Shown here one piece after another: positions 4,740 through 6,934 of a stretch of 6,934 nucleotides of DNA; the stretch's first letter is position 1; the number at the start of each line of letters is the position of its first letter. Made by a program: the position numbers and the translations under genes. Source of the stretch: JAFGKK01 sp049684495. GTDB lineage: Bacteria; Chloroflexota; Anaerolineae; Anaerolineales; RBG-16-64-43. A model generated the notes under the pieces. That model saw nothing but the letters and a program-made list of their open reading frames with translations. It did no database searches and had not been told where the DNA came from. The stretch spans positions 1 to 6,934 of the forward strand of contig JBAVFZ010000031.1 in assembly GCA_049684495.1 (NCBI GenBank). Direction: 5' to 3'.

Positions 4740-6320
4740 TTACAAATCGTTCCCCGAATAGGATTGGTTGAACGATTTATTGCACAGCGGGAAATCGGGG
4801 ACAATATTCTTCAGGAGCGCGAAGGGCAGCGCCGGCCAGTTGACGAACGAAGGATCCTTGACCTTCACGCGGTATAGTTTCCCCGCCTCGTCCGCCATAA
4901 TCCAGTGATATAGGGCCCCGCGCCAGCCTTCGACCGCCCCAAACGCGCCTTCCCAGGCCGGCAGTCTGCCGAGCGGCGAGGCAATCGATCCATCCGGAAT
5001 CATCTCCAATGCCTGTTGAATCAACCCGGTCGATTCCCGAACCTCTTCGACGCGCACCATCGTCCTGGCAAAGACGTCGCCGCTTTCCAAAACCGGAACT
5101 TTAAACTTCAATCGCGGGTATGCGGCATGGGGATGATCCCGCCGGACGTCGGCATCCAATCCGGACGCGCGGGCGACAAACCCCACCACCCCGTGATCCG
5201 CGGCGGTCTTGCGGGTCAACCGGCCGGTTCCTTCCAGGCGGTCCATCAGCATCGTATTCCCCAGGCTGATCTCGACCACCTGGTTAAAATCATCAAGGAT
5301 CGAGCGAAGTTCGTCAGCCAAATTTATTCCGGACGGCAAATTTCTCCCGACGCCGCCGGGAATGATCCCTCCGCGCAGCAGCCGGCTGCCGGTCAGGCGT
5401 TTGTTCAGCCGCAGCAGCCGTTCCCGGATCCGGAAACAATGCGAATGGGCGACGGCGAACCCGGTGTCGTTGCAGATCGCCCCGAAATCGGCGATGTGGT
5501 TGTACAACCGTTCCATCTCGAGCAGGATCACCCGGATGAATTTCGCGCGATCGGGAACGGCGCAGCCCGCCATCGATTCCAACGCCTGGCAGTAGGCCAG
5601 CGCGTGCCCGACGGTCGTATCGCCCGAAATGCGTTCCGCCAGGTCGACTCCCCCGGCCGGCGTGCGCCCCTCAAACAGCTTCTCCACGCCCTTATGCGTA
5701 AAGTACAGGTGCATCTGTAGATCGATCACCGTTTCGCCTACCACGCTGAAGCGGAAGTGTCCGGGTTCGATGATTCCTGCGTGCACGGGGCCGACCGGGA
5801 TTTCATACACGCCCTCTCCCCCGACGTGCAGAAACGGGTGGGGCATCCCTTCCCCTTGGAACACTTCCGGAACCACGGCATCCTTCCGCAGGGGGTAAAA
5901 GGTTTCCGGCCAGAAGGAATGGCGGACCAGCCGGATCGGATTCGGATGCCCCGCGGCTTCGATACCGAACAGGTCGCGGATTTCGCGTTCCATCCGCGCC
6001 GCGGGAAAATAGAAGGTCGCCATCGAGTCGAACCGCGCGTCGTCCGCGGGGATCTCTTTGGTCGCGTGCACAAACCAGTTCTCCGCGTCGTTCGCAAACA
6101 GATAATGCACCTCAAACAACCCGCGGTCCGCGCGGCGGTCATTGGCCGGCATGAGCACCAGCTCGGCCTGATAACGCCCGCGGAGGATTTCCGCAAGCCG
6201 CATGGCTTCGCCGCGGGCGATCTGGAAGTGCAGTTCGTTTCCGCGCAGAATCCGGACCCGGGAAATCCGGCCCTGGAATTCATCCGTCAGCGCGGCTTGA
6301 AGCTGCGATAAATCAGTCAT
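4740..6320 (-). CDS. HyfG/HycE-like large subunit (NuoC-NuoD fusion) without NiFe ligands
   Basis: Cytoplasmic-arm subunit of a complex I / group 4 hydrogenase-type membrane complex, 526 residues. The NuoC-like domain is about 1-150, with the signature REIRDLFGI (112-120) and GHPNPIRLVRHSFWPETFYPLRKD (124-147). The NuoD/hydrogenase large-subunit domain follows from GPVHAGIIEPGHF (177-189) and THKGVEK. Where group 4 hydrogenases read R-I-C-G-x-C-x-V-x-H, this protein has RISGDTTVGH (230-239). Where they read D-P-C-x-x-C it has DPSFVN (489-494). All four nickel-binding cysteines are thus missing, as in Ehr-type complexes. A 32-residue tail (495-526) ends in SYSGNDL, where hydrogenases would have a maturation cleavage site. 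The ATG at 6320 follows the hyfF-like stop by eight bases, with AGGA overlapping that stop. Redox partner and substrate cannot be read from this window. Confidence 0.92.
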   Translation of the reverse strand: MTDLSQLQAALTDEFQGRISRVRILRGNELHFQIARGEAMRLAEILRGRYQAELVLMPANDRRADRGLFEVHYLFANDAENWFVHATKEIPADDARFDSMATFYFPAARMEREIRDLFGIEAAGHPNPIRLVRHSFWPETFYPLRKDAVVPEVFQGEGMPHPFLHVGGEGVYEIPVGPVHAGIIEPGHFRFSVVGETVIDLQMHLYFTHKGVEKLFEGRTPAGGVDLAERISGDTTVGHALAYCQALESMAGCAVPDRAKFIRVILLEMERLYNHIADFGAICNDTGFAVAHSHCFRIRERLLRLNKRLTGSRLLRGGIIPGGVGRNLPSGINLADELRSILDDFNQVVEISLGNTMLMDRLEGTGRLTRKTAADHGVVGFVARASGLDADVRRDHPHAAYPRLKFKVPVLESGDVFARTMVRVEEVRESTGLIQQALEMIPDGSIASPLGRLPAWEGAFGAVEGWRGALYHWIMADEAGKLYRVKVKDPSFVNWPALPFALLKNIVPDFPLCNKSFNQSYSGNDL

Positions 6321-6328
6321 CGTTCATC

Positions 6329-6934
6329 CTATTTTGCGATTATGGCGGCGCTTTGTTCCAGCAGGGTCATGAGCGGAGCCGGCAGCGTCAGCCCAAGGAT
6401 CAACAACAAGCCCGCGCACAGGAGCAGCGGCCGGACCCGCCACGCATCCGGTTCTCCCCGCTCCACCTCCATCTCCGCTTGCGCCATACCGTACAGCATG
6501 CCGTGCAGCACGCGGATCATCGCGATGAAAGCGACGGCCAGCAGGACCAGAACGGCGCCCATCAGCCACGGATACCCCGCATCAAACCCGGCGCGGATGA
6601 GGGCGAACTCGGAAATGAAAAGGCCGAAGGGGGGCAGGCCGATGATCGCCAGCACGCCGACCGCGAACAATCCTCCCGTCCAGGGCATGACGGCGAGAAG
6701 ATTTGTGACCTTGGCGATCTCCGTTGTTTGATAGCGATGCAGGATCCGCCCGGACAGCAGGAACAGCATGGATTTGGCGAGGCCGTGGTTGATCATGTGC
6801 AGCAGCGCGGCGAAAATGCCCAGCGGCCCGAGCGCCAATCCCAGGCAGGTCAGGCCGGTGTGCTCGATGCTGGAGTAGGCCAGGAAGCGTTTGTAATTGA
6901 TGGAAAGCACCATGCTGAAGGATGCGATCAGGAT
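6329..6934 (-). CDS. HyfF-like antiporter-type membrane subunit, C-terminal part (5' end outside window)
   Basis: The C-terminal 201 codons of a hydrogenase-4 component F-like protein of the NuoL/M/N / Mrp antiporter family, which carries the proton- or sodium-pumping path of such complexes. The visible part has NYKRFLAYSSIEHTG (13-27 of the fragment), the family's conserved Lys and Y-S-S-I-x-H motif, then NHGLAKSMLFLLSG (49-62) and GLPPFGLFISEF (99-110). Hydrophobic segments lie at about 28-62, 80-113, 121-147 and 170-192. Full-length relatives have roughly 480-530 residues, so more than half lies beyond 6934. HyfF followed by HyfG is the order in the E. coli hyf operon. The two genes are eight bases apart and surely co-transcribed. 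A HyfB- or HyfD-like paralog is less likely given the S-I-E-H and N-H-x-L-A-K wording. Confidence 0.88.
   Translation of the reverse strand: MLIASFSMVLSINYKRFLAYSSIEHTGLTCLGLALGPLGIFAALLHMINHGLAKSMLFLLSGRILHRYQTTEIAKVTNLLAVMPWTGGLFAVGVLAIIGLPPFGLFISEFALIRAGFDAGYPWLMGAVLVLLAVAFIAMIRVLHGMLYGMAQAEMEVERGEPDAWRVRPLLLCAGLLLILGLTLPAPLMTLLEQSAAIIAK

Noticed and set aside
5016..5720. Plus-strand open frame of 234 codons, and another at 5757-6311
   Set aside because: Both are antisense to the hyfG-like gene, have no ribosome site or family resemblance, and are explained by its codon bias.
4740..6934. Functional [NiFe] hydrogenase operon
   Set aside because: The large subunit lacks all four nickel-binding cysteines, so hydrogen chemistry at a NiFe site is not expected from this protein.

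Overview
The window is a GC-rich bacterial segment carrying six complete protein genes and one gene cut by the right edge. Several features suggest Chloroflexota, probably an Anaerolineae-like bacterium. These are a threonyl-tRNA synthetase without its N-terminal TGS domain, a bacterial translin-family gene beside a DUF3467 gene, a small Cas4-N-terminus-like membrane protein, and a hydrogenase-4-like complex whose large subunit has no nickel ligands. The taxonomic call is an inference from gene content and was not computed.

Left part (1-2624): thrS on the plus strand converges on a minus-strand gene for an AlkD-type DNA alkylation repeat protein. The gap between them holds a long inverted repeat built from CGCAAAG units. 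Its left arm is interrupted by a 26-base GC-rich segment, and removing that segment on paper restores a continuous 28-bp stem. The foldback is also the best candidate for a two-way terminator of the convergent genes.

Middle part (2625-4739): an AT-richer intergenic stretch with two repeat families (ACAGGAT units and a second, decayed CGCAAAG foldback) is followed by a promoter-like sequence and ssb (single-stranded DNA-binding protein). A textbook intrinsic terminator follows ssb. Three tightly spaced plus-strand genes come next: a DUF3467 protein, a translin/Trax-family protein, and an 81-residue protein that joins a Cas4-like N-terminus to one membrane helix. Spacings of 4 and 8 bases suggest these three are co-translated. 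All that can be recognised in the ssb-to-4653 block points to nucleic-acid binding or processing, but the joint role is unknown.

Right part (4740-6934): two minus-strand genes, in the order hyfF-like (C-terminal 201 codons only) then hyfG-like, belong to a membrane-bound complex of the complex I / group 4 [NiFe] hydrogenase superfamily. The HyfG-like subunit fuses NuoC-like and NuoD-like domains, but all four cysteines that would hold the NiFe site are replaced (S232, T235, S491, N494). This fits an Ehr-type (energy-converting-hydrogenase-related) complex rather than a working hydrogenase.

No rRNA, tRNA, CRISPR array, insertion sequence or prophage gene was seen.
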